Assembly (NCBI RefSeq): GCF_014638915.1
Contig: NZ_BMFQ01000002.1
Coordinates: 992,001-1,056,000 of the forward strand
Length of the DNA: 64,000 nt
Source of the DNA: Xanthomarina arctica
GTDB lineage: Bacteria > Bacteroidota > Bacteroidia > Flavobacteriales > Flavobacteriaceae
Direction: 5' to 3'
Part shown: positions 12,801 to 19,775 of the stretch, one piece after another
Layout: each line of letters begins with the position of its first letter
Numbering within the stretch: the stretch's first letter is position 1
Notes under the pieces: generated by a model
Databases searched by the model: none
Seen by the model: only the letters and a program-made list of their open reading frames with translations
What the model was told of the DNA's origin: nothing
Program-made: the position numbers and the translations under genes

Positions 12801-13557
12801 TGTCAATTGTGATGTTATTCCTGATGTACCAACACTAGAGTTTGACGATTGTTCAAGTAATGTAACTATAACTTATTTCAACGAAGACAATTCGTTTGAT
12901 GGAACAAATAACAATTATGAAATTATTTGGACTTGGGAATTTTCTGATACTTGTGGTAACATAGGAACAGCATCTCAAATCGTGTACGTTACTATGACTG
13001 ATAATGTACAATTAGTTGATGATAATAGATGTTCTGATGATGGAACCATAGACTTATTCGATTACTACAATGGAACAGATACCTCTGGTACTTGGGTAGT
13101 TATTTCTGGTCAAACATCTTTAGATGGTAGTTATTTTGATCCTTCAGATGTGCCATTAGGTAATTATGAGTTTAGTTATACTGTTGCTTCTAATGGTTGC
13201 TTAAGTACAACCGAAGTTACCATAACGGTTAATGATGACTGTATTGTACTTCCATGTGGTAGCGATGATGTGATTATCTCTAAAGCTATTACTCCTAACG
13301 GTGATCAATGGAACGAATATTTCACGGTGACTGGAATTGAAACATGCGGATTTGTAATAGATGTGAAAATATTTAACCGTTGGGGAGCTATGATTTATGA
13401 ATCTGGAGACTACCAAAATAATTGGAATGGAACAGTTTCTAAAGCATCCATTGGAAATGCTAATAACGTTCCTGCTGGAACATATTATTATATTCTAAAT
13501 TTAAAAAATAGTGGATTACAACCTATTACAGGATATGTCTACATCGGAACCAAATAA
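3859..13557 (+). CDS. Giant SprB-like repeat adhesin with gliding/T9SS type B C-terminus
   Basis: This 3232-residue protein has a signal peptide (about residues 1-35) and is probably exported across the outer membrane by the type IX system. After an N-terminal beta-rich region (AGLYWTGRS, GWGMVVVYE) comes a DUF11-like segment around residue 375. A SprB-repeat-like domain is near 719-793. Five near-identical 85-residue repeats cover 898-1322, followed by HYR/Ig-like domains with paired cysteines (TDNC...NPCN...TDAC). A 413-residue block is present twice (1985-2397 and 2398-2810). The last about 100 residues match the gliding motility-associated C-terminal domain (AITPNGDQWNEYF, IFNRWG, PAGTYYYIL). 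The next genes are PorP/SprF and OmpA-like, the arrangement known for SprB of Flavobacterium johnsoniae. The ligand, and whether it moves on the cell surface, are unknown. Confidence 0.92.
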   Translation: MKKLYAIKIQANRNLIQLVLLTVMLLGASLFSYSQVRVPFTPRASQYTPGQTVYNIKGDFTMVGNTNLTLVNYNTTRNNSNNDMEFVDVDGDSSTNNSSSSTLQFSEENGAIQSCSNIIYAGLYWTGRSNSSNFTDLQRRTIKFKGPNQSYQTLVAEAGDIRYPGDNGMYAGYKEVTAEVINGGIGEYFVADMALSEGDGGSTGYYGGWGMVVVYENSKMDWRDVTVFDGYAYVTGGNASHTLDISGFKSVQNGDVDFKLGMMAGEGDVGISGDYFQIRRQSDNQYQSLSHTGNTATNFFNSSISTGGNDRDLELQNNTGLDIAMFEVANPNNTIITNNQTSTRFRYGSTADTYIIFNITFSVDAYVPDVEGTVTTTNVNNMPNPVPLEVVPGDTVEYGMEIRNKGTEATNNTVITLPIPYTSSYNDLSIAYTVNPPLFSPPVPAPYYNPNLGATGSIVWEIGTLPVPTNPNDILATLSFELVATTDCALLVNASCGTNISLGGSISGVGNTSQTSFNQNLIQGFNATGNCIGEPIPTPYIIPINSQQYVTENCGSYTAVRDFYFCNIGTTPIQTSQVSAEFPQGSRYYNEYPLTPTTTEYNASNPFPPVTGTYYAIPPGSSTCYYQFTIHVEVITSTPTATDVFYCLNETASPLTATPSAQGNLLFYYINNNPNTIGQTSITPSTTAAGSTTYYVAEGLDEDCVSPNRIPIVVTVYDEITITLESITPTTCNVNNIGAIDISVTGGTGDYTYLWNDTANSTTQDISGLAAGSYTVVINDDNSNCTATATFEVIVEASTTPIITAPVGFSTDGCTSADVTNGDLTALAYSETEVTITEAEFLAEGGTFTENNVASITYQDSTSGSCPLLVTRTFTITNECDVSTNDTQTITINSPAVVVNAPANASAEACDYATQAEVDTAFNTWLEGFTVSGGCDATGTYGTPTAPLLCEGGTTTVTYTITDACSPSTIDRTFSITAPEALVVNAPDNASAEACDYATQAEVDTAFNTWLEGFTVSGGCDASGSYGTPTAPLLCEGGTTTVTYTITDACSPSTMDRTFSITAPEALVVNAPANASAEACDYATQAEVDTAFNLWLEGFTVSGGCDASGSYGTPTAPLLCEGGTTTVTYTITDACSPSTIERTFSITAPEALVVNAPANASAEACDYATQAEVETAFNLWLEGFTVSGGCDATGTYGTPTAPVLCEGGTTTVTYTITDACSPTTLERTFSITAPEALVVNAPDNASAEACDYATQAEVDTAFNTWLEGFTVSGGCDATGTYGTPTAPVLCEGGSTTVTYTITDACSPSTIERTFSIATPTPLTIVTEASNIDIQCDGTGNNGAIQEWLDNNGYAVISDNCSAITWTNNYGGAASDCAAPIFVTFTATDACGNSVNTSASYSIIDAVDPEITTPASPLTVECDGNGNMDDLNSWLTSNGGATATDDCSAISWTNNYTTLSDDCGETGSASVTFTATDACGNESFTTAIFTIIDSIAPVAPTAPAPLAYQCLTDVTVADELTATDNCSGDIIGVLEEITDNSNPCNIIITRTWTFTDACDNSSSVSQIITVSDTIAPVAPEAPANITVECIVSDLPVPPVLVALDNCSGEIIGVLEEVIDNSNSCNVIITRTWTFTDACNNSSSVSQIIIEVDTIAPVAPDAPADISYECISEVPLAAELTANDACAGSIMGVVSEITDETNPCNILITRTWTFTDSCNNSSTVSQTITVADTIAPVISVEASNIDIQCDGTGNDGAIVEWLNNNGGASASDNCGTITWTNNYGGTASDCAAPILITFTATDACGNFVNTSASYSIIDNVAPQITVATSETVECDGSGNTVALEAWLMNNGGATATDDCSAITWSNNFTSITNDCGETGSASVTFTATDGCGNESSTTAIFTIIDTIAPVAPTAPAYITYECVADVPVAVQLTATDNCAGEIVGVLEEITDNSDSCNITITRTWTFTDPCNNSSSVSQIIIVSDTTPPTFNGVNNPVCVAELINGSFEANTFNGTHVQFPQAQVPGWSTTAPHGTLELQRNGQVDGSVPHSGNYHFELNGRGLDDLYQEFCTLPSSELEITFFHKKRAGSSVVDVLELYAGNDLNNLTLLGTFQVNANEGWKENIVNYTVPANHNSTIILFQAISGSTVSVGNLLDDISVSSNNNSYGPMPLDITVECTEIPEVPILTASDNCGEATVTFTETQNPGSCDNEYTIIRTWTATDTCGNSISHTQNITVQDTTAPGFVQSPPQDITVECDEIPEAPVLTATDNCGEATVAFVESSTMGDCPTIEIIERTWTATDACGNETIITQVITVVDTLAPTAPDAPADITYECVADVPAPGELTATDNCSGDITIIGIDVTDSTDPCNVIITRTWTFTDVCNNTSSVTQTITVSDTTPPEFTGVNEPVCVAEIINGTFEANTFNGEHVQFPHEEVPGWSTTAAHGTLEIQRNGQIDGSIPHSGNYHFELNGRGLDDLYQEFCTLPSSELEITFYHKKRPGSSVVDVLELYAGNDLNNLTLLGTFQVNEQEDWKENIVNYTVPANHNSTIILFQAVSGSSSSVGNLLDDISVSSNNNSYGPLPTDITVECTDIPEIPELTATDNCGDASVTFTETQTPGACDNEYTIVRTWTASDTCGNSISHVQNITVQDTTAPGFVQNPPQNITVECDAIPNAPILTATDNCGDATVTFIESSTTGTCPTLEIIERTWTATDACGNETIITQVITVVDTIAPVAPAAPADITLECVISDIPDAVELTAVDSCSGDIIGIVSETTDESNPCNVTITRTWTFTDTCNNSSTVSQTITVADTIAPLAPTAPADITYECVADVPVAADLIATDNCAGEITGVVSETMDDSNSCNVIIIRTWTFTDACNNSSSVSQTISISDTIAPLAPTAPADITYECVADVPVAADLIAIDNCAGDITGVVSETMDDSNACNVIIIRTWTFTDACNNSSSVSQTITVADTTAPTVTNNLSDITVNCDVIPDVPTLEFDDCSSNVTITYFNEDNSFDGTNNNYEIIWTWEFSDTCGNIGTASQIVYVTMTDNVQLVDDNRCSDDGTIDLFDYYNGTDTSGTWVVISGQTSLDGSYFDPSDVPLGNYEFSYTVASNGCLSTTEVTITVNDDCIVLPCGSDDVIISKAITPNGDQWNEYFTVTGIETCGFVIDVKIFNRWGAMIYESGDYQNNWNGTVSKASIGNANNVPAGTYYYILNLKNSGLQPITGYVYIGTK
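6550..7824 (+). repeat. Five tandem 255-bp repeats inside the adhesin gene
   Basis: Five head-to-tail 85-codon units start at 6550, 6805, 7060, 7315 and 7570. Each begins VVNAP(A/D)NASAEACDY and ends TFSITAPEAL. Nucleotide identity is high, including third codon positions, with differences confined to small patches such as ACTGGAACTTAC versus TCTGGTTCTTAC that are shared by different units in a mosaic manner. This points to recent expansion and gene conversion. Confidence 0.95.
9811..12288 (+). repeat. Duplicated 1239-bp block (413 residues) in the adhesin gene
   Basis: Two adjacent copies, 9811-11049 and 11050-12288, each encode a lectin-like domain (INGSFEANTFNG / INGTFEANTFNG, then GNYHFELNGRGLDDLYQEF and NLLDDISVSSNN) followed by three cysteine-containing HYR/Ig-like domains. 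Protein identity is high, but synonymous positions have diverged, so this duplication is older than the 255-bp tandem array. Confidence 0.92.
12283..12756 (+). repeat. Two 237-bp HYR-type repeats near the adhesin C-terminus
   Basis: Units of 79 codons begin at 12283 and 12520, both reading DTIAPLAPTAPADITYECVA and then VSETMDDSN, nearly identical at DNA level. More diverged 79-residue relatives occur from about 8340 onward. Confidence 0.88.
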
Positions 13558-13569
13558 AAACGATAACCT

Positions 13570-14496
13570 ATGAAACTTTATAAACATTACATTGTTGCGA
13601 TAGCATTGTTGAGTTGTACGGTTGGAATTGCACAACAATTACCTCAATTCACCCAATATATGTATAACACGATCTCAATAAATCCTGCCTATGCAGGAAG
13701 CCGAGAGACTTTAAGTGTGGTAGCACTTCACAGAAGTCAATGGGTGGGATTCGATGGAGGACCAATAACTCAAACGCTTTCTATTAGCTCACCTTTAAGA
13801 AATGAAAAGATGGGTGTTGGATTATCTGTAATTAATGATAAACTTGGAGATGAACGTTTTACTTATGTTTATGGCGATTTTTCGTATACTATTCAAACGG
13901 GGGCTAACACCAAATTAGCATTTGGTGTAAACGCAGGATTTACAAGTTATAGTTTAGATAGAACTGCGGTTGATCCAGGTAGTCAAGATCCTAACATTTA
14001 TGGCATAGAAGATCGCTGGAGTCCAAATATTGGAGCTGGTGTTTACTGGCATTCACAAATGTGGTATTTAGGTCTTTCTGCCCCTAGAATTTTAAACACT
14101 GATTATACTAAGGGTGCAAACAACCAAGATATTGCAGCTTTAGAGAGAGTAAGTTACTACTTTACAGGGGGATATGTTTTCACATTAAGCGAAAACACCA
14201 AATTGAAACCTGCCTTTTTGGTTAAAGCAACTAATGGAGCTCCATTATCTTTGGATTTAACAGCGAATTTCTTATTCTTTGAAAAGTTCTGGTTAGGTGG
14301 TGGATATAGAGTTAACGAAAACACGTCTGCTATAGGTGTTTTAACAGACTTTCAAGTTTCTAAACAATTTAGAATAGGTTATACTTACGAATATCCGCTT
14401 TCAGAAATCAATGCCTACACTGGTGGAACTCATGAAATTTTATTGATGTTCGAATTATTTAAACCTAAACGAATCAAATCTCCTAGATACTTCTAA
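13570..14496 (+). CDS. PorP/SprF family T9SS outer-membrane protein
   Basis: The 308-residue protein has a signal peptide ending near GIAQQ and the family opening QLPQFTQYMYNTISINPAYAG followed by LHRSQWVGF, diagnostic of the PorP/SprF family. These proteins are outer-membrane beta-barrels. In F. johnsoniae, SprF is needed for delivery of the SprB adhesin to the cell surface, and type B cargo proteins usually have a dedicated PorP/SprF gene directly downstream. Here it follows the giant adhesin gene by 12 bp and precedes an OmpA-like gene by 11 bp, so the pairing is very probably functional. No residue loss or frameshift is seen. Confidence 0.95.
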   Translation: MKLYKHYIVAIALLSCTVGIAQQLPQFTQYMYNTISINPAYAGSRETLSVVALHRSQWVGFDGGPITQTLSISSPLRNEKMGVGLSVINDKLGDERFTYVYGDFSYTIQTGANTKLAFGVNAGFTSYSLDRTAVDPGSQDPNIYGIEDRWSPNIGAGVYWHSQMWYLGLSAPRILNTDYTKGANNQDIAALERVSYYFTGGYVFTLSENTKLKPAFLVKATNGAPLSLDLTANFLFFEKFWLGGGYRVNENTSAIGVLTDFQVSKQFRIGYTYEYPLSEINAYTGGTHEILLMFELFKPKRIKSPRYF

Positions 14497-14507
14497 AATA
14501 TAACAGC

Positions 14508-16424
14508 ATGAAAACAAAAGTCATATTAACAATAATTGCATTAAGCAGTACTTTTCTATTTTCTCAAGAGAAAGTTGCTGATAAATTTTTTGACAACTAT
14601 GCCTATTTAAAAGCTGCTGAACTATATCAAGATGCAGTAGATAAAGGCAAAGAAAATGAACATGTTCTTACAAGGTTAGGAGATTGTTACTATAACAACT
14701 CAGACTCTGAACAAGCGGCCATCTGGTATGGAAAAGCTTTGGCAAAGTATTCAGATGTTAGTGCGGAACATATTTATAAATACATCCAGACACAACGTAG
14801 TTTAAAAAATTACGAAGAAGCTGATAAATGGTTGGAAAAATTTAAAGAGAAACAAGACGGCGATAGTCGTGGTAAAAAAGTAAAAGAAAACAATTTATAT
14901 TTATATGAAAAATTAGCTTCTACTGCTGGGACTTCTGTAAAACTGGAGAACCTTTTAATGAATTCTGGTTATTCAGATTTTGGATCTTTTGTTAATGCCA
15001 ATACCATTTATTTTGCATCCGCAAGAGACATTCAAAATGATATATATAAATGGAACGATGAGCCTTTTTTAGATCTCTATCAAGGAACTATTTCTACTAC
15101 AGATGGTAAAAAAGAAATTTCGGATGTAAAGAAATTATCTTTTGAAGGAGTTCAAAAAAAGAATTTACATACGGCAGACGCCATTGTAACGAACGATGGT
15201 AATACCATGTACTTTTCTAGAATGAATGTGGGTAAACGAAATAGAGCTCGTATGGATAAAGAAGGTACGGTTCAATTAAAAATTTACAAAGCCACGCTTA
15301 TAGATAGCACTTGGTCTAATATTGAAGAATTACCAATTAATAATGATGCCTTTTCAACGTATCACCCGGCCTTAAGTCCTGATAATAAAACCTTATATTT
15401 TACCTCAGATCGCGAAGGTGGTCTAGGACAAACAGATATATACAAAGTTGAATTAACAGGTGACAATACCTATGGTGCAGTTTCTAATCTTGGTCCAAAA
15501 ATTAACACGGAAGGCCGTGAAAGTTTTCCTTTTGTAGCGAAAGATAGTACACTCTACTTTTCATCTGATGGATTCTTAAATTTAGGTTTATTAGATGTTT
15601 TTAAATCCGATTATATTAAAAACGAAGATGCCGAAGCTGTCAATCTTGGAGCACCGTATAATAGCGGTTACGACGATTTCGCTTTCTTTATAGATTCAGA
15701 TTCTAACGAAGGCTATTTCTCCTCCAACAGATTAGGTGGAAAAGGAAGTGATGATATCTACGGATTTACCGTTATTGAATGCACTCAAAAAGTTGAAGGT
15801 ATTGCCAGAAATAGTAAAACTCTAGAACCGTTACCAATGACAACGGTACAATTAATAGACGAATTTGGTAAAATTGTTAGAGAAATTACAACTAATGAAC
15901 TTGGTGAATATGCTTTCGATTTAGATTGTAATTCAACATACAAAATACTAGGTAGTAAACCAGATTACAAGGATGCTTTAGTAGCCTTAGAAACTACAGA
16001 TGAATTTGAGAAAGTCCATAAAGCCGATTTATTATTAATTCCACTTATCAATGATAATGAGATTGTAATAAACCCTATTTTCTTCAATTTTGACAAATGG
16101 GATATTAGACCAGATGCCGCTTACGAACTAGAAAATATTGTTTCTGTTATGCGCGAACATCCAAACATGGTTATTAAAATTGAATCTTATACAGATAGTC
16201 GTGGTACAGATAGCTATAACATGAAATTATCTGATAGAAGAGCAAAATCTACAAGAGATTATTTATACTCTAGAAACATTGCACAAGAAAGAATTGCTAG
16301 TGCTATTGGATATGGAGAAACAGATTTAGTTAACGATTGTTCTAGTGGCGTAGAATGTACTGAAGCCCAACATCAAGCAAATAGACGTTCTAAATTTATA
16401 ATTCTTAACGATAACGAAAATTAA
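14508..16424 (+). CDS. OmpA family protein with TPR and PD40 repeats
   Basis: This is a 638-residue envelope protein with a signal peptide (1-19), TPR-like helices near 20-120 (YLKAAELYQDAVDKG), WD40-like beta-propeller PD40 repeats around 220-420 (HPALSPDNKTLYFTSDREGG, FVAKDSTLYFSSDG), a carboxypeptidase-regulatory-like domain near 430-510, and a C-terminal OmpA peptidoglycan-binding domain from about 525 (INPIFFNFDKWDIRPDA, YTDSRGTDSYNMKLSDRRA). Genes of this architecture commonly follow a PorP/SprF gene. The likely role is linking the SprF/adhesin assembly to peptidoglycan. It is the last gene of the operon; a strong terminator lies 120 bp downstream. Confidence 0.93.
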   Translation: MKTKVILTIIALSSTFLFSQEKVADKFFDNYAYLKAAELYQDAVDKGKENEHVLTRLGDCYYNNSDSEQAAIWYGKALAKYSDVSAEHIYKYIQTQRSLKNYEEADKWLEKFKEKQDGDSRGKKVKENNLYLYEKLASTAGTSVKLENLLMNSGYSDFGSFVNANTIYFASARDIQNDIYKWNDEPFLDLYQGTISTTDGKKEISDVKKLSFEGVQKKNLHTADAIVTNDGNTMYFSRMNVGKRNRARMDKEGTVQLKIYKATLIDSTWSNIEELPINNDAFSTYHPALSPDNKTLYFTSDREGGLGQTDIYKVELTGDNTYGAVSNLGPKINTEGRESFPFVAKDSTLYFSSDGFLNLGLLDVFKSDYIKNEDAEAVNLGAPYNSGYDDFAFFIDSDSNEGYFSSNRLGGKGSDDIYGFTVIECTQKVEGIARNSKTLEPLPMTTVQLIDEFGKIVREITTNELGEYAFDLDCNSTYKILGSKPDYKDALVALETTDEFEKVHKADLLLIPLINDNEIVINPIFFNFDKWDIRPDAAYELENIVSVMREHPNMVIKIESYTDSRGTDSYNMKLSDRRAKSTRDYLYSRNIAQERIASAIGYGETDLVNDCSSGVECTEAQHQANRRSKFIILNDNEN

Positions 16425-16543
16425 TATTTAATGTTTTAAGTAAAAAACCTGCTTAAACATTTAAAATAAAGTGTAATAAGATTTAGTATTTTTAATATCT
16501 ATAGCTTACATATTAAACCTTCCTAACAATAGTCTTATTACCT

Positions 16544-16570
16544 AAAAGCCACTCAACTCGAGTGGCTTTT
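16544..16570 (+). terminator. Intrinsic terminator of adhesin operon
   Basis: An 11-bp perfect stem, AAAAGCCACTC with GAGTGGCTTTT, encloses loop AACTC and ends in a T run on the plus strand; the symmetric A/T flanks would allow function in both directions. Confidence 0.85.
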
Positions 16571-16863
16571 AAATTTTATAATTACTCGCTTTAAAAACAA
16601 CTAGATGTATTTTAAAACGAAACATAGTTGTCACTGCCAATGAAACCTTCAAACTTTAAACAATTAATCACAGAACTTCCTTTATAAGAAATTGCAACTT
16701 CATTATATTCTATTACAAATAGATTTAGAAGCCTGATAGAGATATACCAAACTCAGAGTCTGTCTATAACCTTAAATTAAAAAGAGATCTTTAAAAAAGC
16801 CTGTAAATACGTTTTAGCTAATAGGTTATAAGTCATGGAAAAGACAGATTATATGGCATACAA

Positions 16864-16905
16864 AAAAACCACTCTCCTATTTTAACAATAGATAGAGTGG
16901 TTTTT
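16864..16905 (-). terminator. Terminator of CAP lipoprotein gene
   Basis: A 12-bp perfect stem, AAAAACCACTCT (16864-16875) with AGAGTGGTTTTT (16894-16905), lies 87 bp past the stop of the leftward CAP gene. Its stem resembles that of the terminator at 16544. Confidence 0.75.
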
Positions 16906-16991
16906 AAAATTTGCTATTAATTCGACTTAAGGTCTAATCAACTTAAAATAAATATAGCTTACATATTAATTTTTAATTTATTACTAACTGA

Positions 16992-17486
16992 CTATTTTTT
17001 TACAAAAATGTTTGTATAAAACCATTTGCCTTCATCATTTTTTTCTGCTGAAATATCGAAATCTGTAAAATCTCCTTCAATATTTTCTTTATGTCCTGGA
17101 CTATTTAACCACGCATTTACAACAGACTCTGCAGATGTAAATCCATAGGCAACATTCTCAGAAACTGCATTAGCTCCTGCATTATTAATTAAATAATTTT
17201 TACGTTGAAAAAAGTTATCATGAGAAACGTTATTATGATCTATCATGTAATCTGTATGACCATAAGCTTGAGATTTAATTAAATTCATGTTATTAAGTGG
17301 ATTTAACCCAACACTTAATCTGTAGTCATTAATCAATTCTAAAATTTCAATTTCAATAACTTTTGTTTCTGGAACAACAACACTAGAATTCGCATTGTTT
17401 GTTGTTTCGTCAAGGCTATCAGTTGAGCAGGAAAATGATAGCAAGGCAAATAATACCATTACTGGTAATAGAGTAGGTTTTTTCAT
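16992..17486 (-). CDS. CAP domain (SCP/PR-1, YkwD-like) lipoprotein
   Basis: The 164-residue protein starts with a lipoprotein signal (LLSFSC, lipid-modified Cys20), then a Ser/Asn/Thr linker, then a CAP domain from about residue 44: EILELINDYRLSVGLNPL, SHDNF, SENVAYG and VVNAWLNSPGHKENI. The two histidines and two acidic residues of the CAP cavity appear conserved (His in AYGHTDYM region/SHDN and in SPGHKENI). Bacterial CAP proteins are secreted or envelope-anchored; their biochemical role is poorly defined. It is monocistronic, with its own terminator. Confidence 0.9.
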   Translation of the reverse strand: MKKPTLLPVMVLFALLSFSCSTDSLDETTNNANSSVVVPETKVIEIEILELINDYRLSVGLNPLNNMNLIKSQAYGHTDYMIDHNNVSHDNFFQRKNYLINNAGANAVSENVAYGFTSAESVVNAWLNSPGHKENIEGDFTDFDISAEKNDEGKWFYTNIFVKK

Positions 17487-17651
17487 TATGTAGGTAATTT
17501 AGATTTGGTATTGCTAATTTAAATTCCTAATTAGAAAAAACTGTTAACAAAATGTTAAAATCGTTAAACTACATGTCTTTTGTCGATTTTTTATACATTT
17601 AATCGATGAAATGCATTTTCATAATGATAAAACAAGCTTTTAAACGAATAT

Positions 17652-18299
17652 TTATGGAGATAATCGATTTTTAACCCAATCGAATTCTGGAGTTAATGAA
17701 TATCTAATTCTATCATGCAGTCTATTAGGTCTCCCCTGCCAAAATTCTATTTCAACTGGTTCCACTAAAAAGCCTCCCCAAAAGTCAGGTCTCGGTATTT
17801 CTTTACCTTCGTAGGCCTTTTCTAAAGCTACTAATTTTTCCTCTAGTGCTTCTCTACTTTCTAAAATTTCACTTTGATTTGATACCATGGCTCCTAATTG
17901 ACTTCCTCGAGGTCTGGATTCAAAATAACCATCGCTTAAATTGTCTGCAATTTTTTTTGCCTTTCCTTTAATAATTATTTGTCTTTCGGCTCCATGCCAA
18001 AAAAAAGATAAACATACATTTGGATTATTTTCAATGGCCTTTCCCTTTTCACTTTTATAATTGGTATAAAAAATAAAACCTTCGTAAGTGAATTTTTTAA
18101 GAAGCACAACTCTATTTTTTGGAAAACCATCTAAACCTAAGGTAGAAATGGTCATAGCATTGGTTTCAATTTCTGGAAAAAATTTATCAACGTCAAAAAA
18201 CCATTTTTGAAACAATTCTAATGGATTTTCAGGAGTATCTTCAAGTAAAAGCTCTTGTTTTTCGTAAGATTTTCTGTAATTGCCTAAATCTGTATTCAT
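17652..18299 (-). CDS. pdxH: Pyridoxamine 5'-phosphate oxidase
   Basis: This FMN enzyme oxidises pyridoxamine or pyridoxine 5'-phosphate to pyridoxal 5'-phosphate in the vitamin B6 pathway. The 215-residue length is standard. Visible family motifs are FPKNRVVLLKKF and FYTNYKSEKGKAIENNP (FMN binding), FFWHGAERQIIIKG, the ESRPRGSQLGAMVSNQS segment, and the C-terminal VEIEFWQGRPNRLHDRIRY that carries substrate-contacting Arg and His residues. The gene is leftward, divergent from the small STAS-like gene at 18382. PLP-dependent enzymes elsewhere in the window (cysteine desulfurase, ornithine aminotransferase) use its product. Confidence 0.96.
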   Translation of the reverse strand: MNTDLGNYRKSYEKQELLLEDTPENPLELFQKWFFDVDKFFPEIETNAMTISTLGLDGFPKNRVVLLKKFTYEGFIFYTNYKSEKGKAIENNPNVCLSFFWHGAERQIIIKGKAKKIADNLSDGYFESRPRGSQLGAMVSNQSEILESREALEEKLVALEKAYEGKEIPRPDFWGGFLVEPVEIEFWQGRPNRLHDRIRYSLTPEFDWVKNRLSP

Positions 18300-18381
18300 T
18301 ACAATGTTATTTAATTATTAAATTGAATTTTCCTTTCATAAATAAACAATTTCACATAAATTTAAGAAAAAATTGCCCTCA

Positions 18382-18795
18382 ATGACATTTGAAAATAGCA
18401 AACATTTTAACCTACTTCCAAGTTCAAAAATAGAGTTTTCTTTTGGTACCTTCTTCTTTTTAGATAAAATAGTTGTCTCGGAATTAAATGAAGGCATCCA
18501 CTTCGATTGGGATAAAATTGAACAAGTTATTTCCTCAATCGCTGATCATTATGGTGATAATTTTAAAGTAGCATTTCTTTCTAATAGAATGAATTCCTAT
18601 TCAATAGAACCACAATTATGGGTAGATTTTTATAAAGATTATAATTTTATTGTGGCAACTGCCATTGTAGCCTACAACGATTTCAATTTTAAAAATGCCT
18701 CATTGGAAAAGCACTTCTCCCAGACAAGCGTAAAACGTTGCGAAACTCTAGATGAAGCCATAGATTGGATTCAAAATTTAAACGAGTTTAATTAA
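18382..18795 (+). CDS. Conserved hypothetical, STAS/SpoIIAA-like fold suspected
   Basis: The protein is 137 residues from the ATG at 18382; an in-frame TTG three codons earlier is possible but less likely. I do not recognise a named family. Alternating beta strands and helices, with DHYGDNFKVAFLSNRMNSYS and a C-terminal helix (ETLDEAIDWIQNL), resemble small STAS/SpoIIAA-like proteins that act as single-domain regulators. The end overlaps the 3' end of the convergent rnz gene by 4 bp. Function is not assigned. Confidence 0.7.
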   Translation: MTFENSKHFNLLPSSKIEFSFGTFFFLDKIVVSELNEGIHFDWDKIEQVISSIADHYGDNFKVAFLSNRMNSYSIEPQLWVDFYKDYNFIVATAIVAYNDFNFKNASLEKHFSQTSVKRCETLDEAIDWIQNLNEFN

Positions 18796-19697
18796 AATTC
18801 AAAAACCTTTCCATCTGCCGCTAATTGTACGTTATCAAAAATGGTTTGAGCTTCTAGTTTAAAGTCGTTTAAATTGTCGTAACGCGTAGAGAAATGTCCT
18901 AATATTAATGTCCCAACTTCAGCCTGTTTGGCAATGCTTGCTGCTTGTTTAGCAGTACTGTGCTTGGTGGGTGTAGCAAGTTGTTCGTTCTTTTCTAAAA
19001 AGGTGGATTCATGGTATAAAACCGTAACATTTTTTATTTGTTCCACCATGGTTTCATTATAAGCTGTATCACTACAAAAAGCATAACTTTTAGATTTATT
19101 GGGCTTCTTTGTAACGGTCTCATTTTTTATTAATTCACCTTGATTATTTTCTACGTCGAAACCTTGTTTAAGTTTGTTATAATAAGCTACATCAATATCT
19201 GCATTTAAAGTGGCATTCATATCCAATTTACGTTCTCCAAGCTTTTCTTTAAATAGAAATCCATTGGTATAAACTCGATGATCTAAAGGAATGGTATGTA
19301 CTTCCACTTTGTCATCTTCATAAATTAGTTCCGATTCTATAGAGGTCAATTCATGGAAAATTAGCTGATAATTAGTCCAAGAACCGGCTAATTTCATCTG
19401 CAGTGTTACTAGCTCTTTTAAACCTTTTGGAGCATAGATATGTAGTTCGGTTTCCCTAGTTAACAATCTAAACGTTGAGATAAGTCCTATTAATCCAAAA
19501 TAATGATCGCCATGTAAGTGCGAAATAAAAATATGTTTAATTCGGTTGAATTTCACTTTACTTTTTCGCAATTCCACCTGGGTTCCTTCGCCACAATCGA
19601 TTAAGAAAATATGATTCTTAATTTCTAATATTTGTGATGTCGGATTGGTATTTGCTCGTGGAACGGCACTATGACAGCCTAATATGGTGAGTTTCAT
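18792..19697 (-). CDS. rnz: Ribonuclease Z
   Basis: A metallo-beta-lactamase-fold endonuclease that matures tRNA 3' ends. From the ATG at 19697 (MKLTILGCHSAVPRANTNPTS) it is 301 residues, the typical short-form RNase Z length; an upstream in-frame start would add 16 residues that look non-conserved (MGSATQKQTT). Visible metal ligands are HLHGDHYFG, the FCSDTAYNE aspartate, YHESTF and LGHFSTRY. The gene is the last of the leftward pyrR-pyrB-rnz cluster and overlaps convergently with the STAS-like gene. A short-period repeat lies just upstream of it (19776-19806). Confidence 0.95.
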   Translation of the reverse strand: MKLTILGCHSAVPRANTNPTSQILEIKNHIFLIDCGEGTQVELRKSKVKFNRIKHIFISHLHGDHYFGLIGLISTFRLLTRETELHIYAPKGLKELVTLQMKLAGSWTNYQLIFHELTSIESELIYEDDKVEVHTIPLDHRVYTNGFLFKEKLGERKLDMNATLNADIDVAYYNKLKQGFDVENNQGELIKNETVTKKPNKSKSYAFCSDTAYNETMVEQIKNVTVLYHESTFLEKNEQLATPTKHSTAKQAASIAKQAEVGTLILGHFSTRYDNLNDFKLEAQTIFDNVQLAADGKVFEF

Positions 19698-19775
19698 TTT
19701 TGATGTTTGTTGTAGAGTTGTTTGTTTTTGAGTCGCTGAACCCATTAATTATTTATCACGTTTTGATAAAATGCC

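Larger units (their letters stand above)
16425..16991. other. Intergenic region with nested inverted repeats and two terminators
   Basis: No coding gene is supported in this 567 bp gap between convergent genes. It holds nested inverted repeats (GTAATAAGA 16473-16481 with TCTTATTAC 16533-16541, enclosing TTTAATAT 16491-16498 with ATATTAAA 16510-16517), two terminator hairpins, and a 17-bp direct repeat TATAGCTTACATATTAA at 16500-16516 and 16953-16969. The longest interior ATG frame (16639) is only 15 codons. Confidence 0.7.

Noticed and set aside
16639-16686. 15-codon ATG frame (MKPSNFKQLITELPL) between the two terminators
   Set aside because: Too short, and no ribosome-binding, promoter or conservation evidence can be seen.
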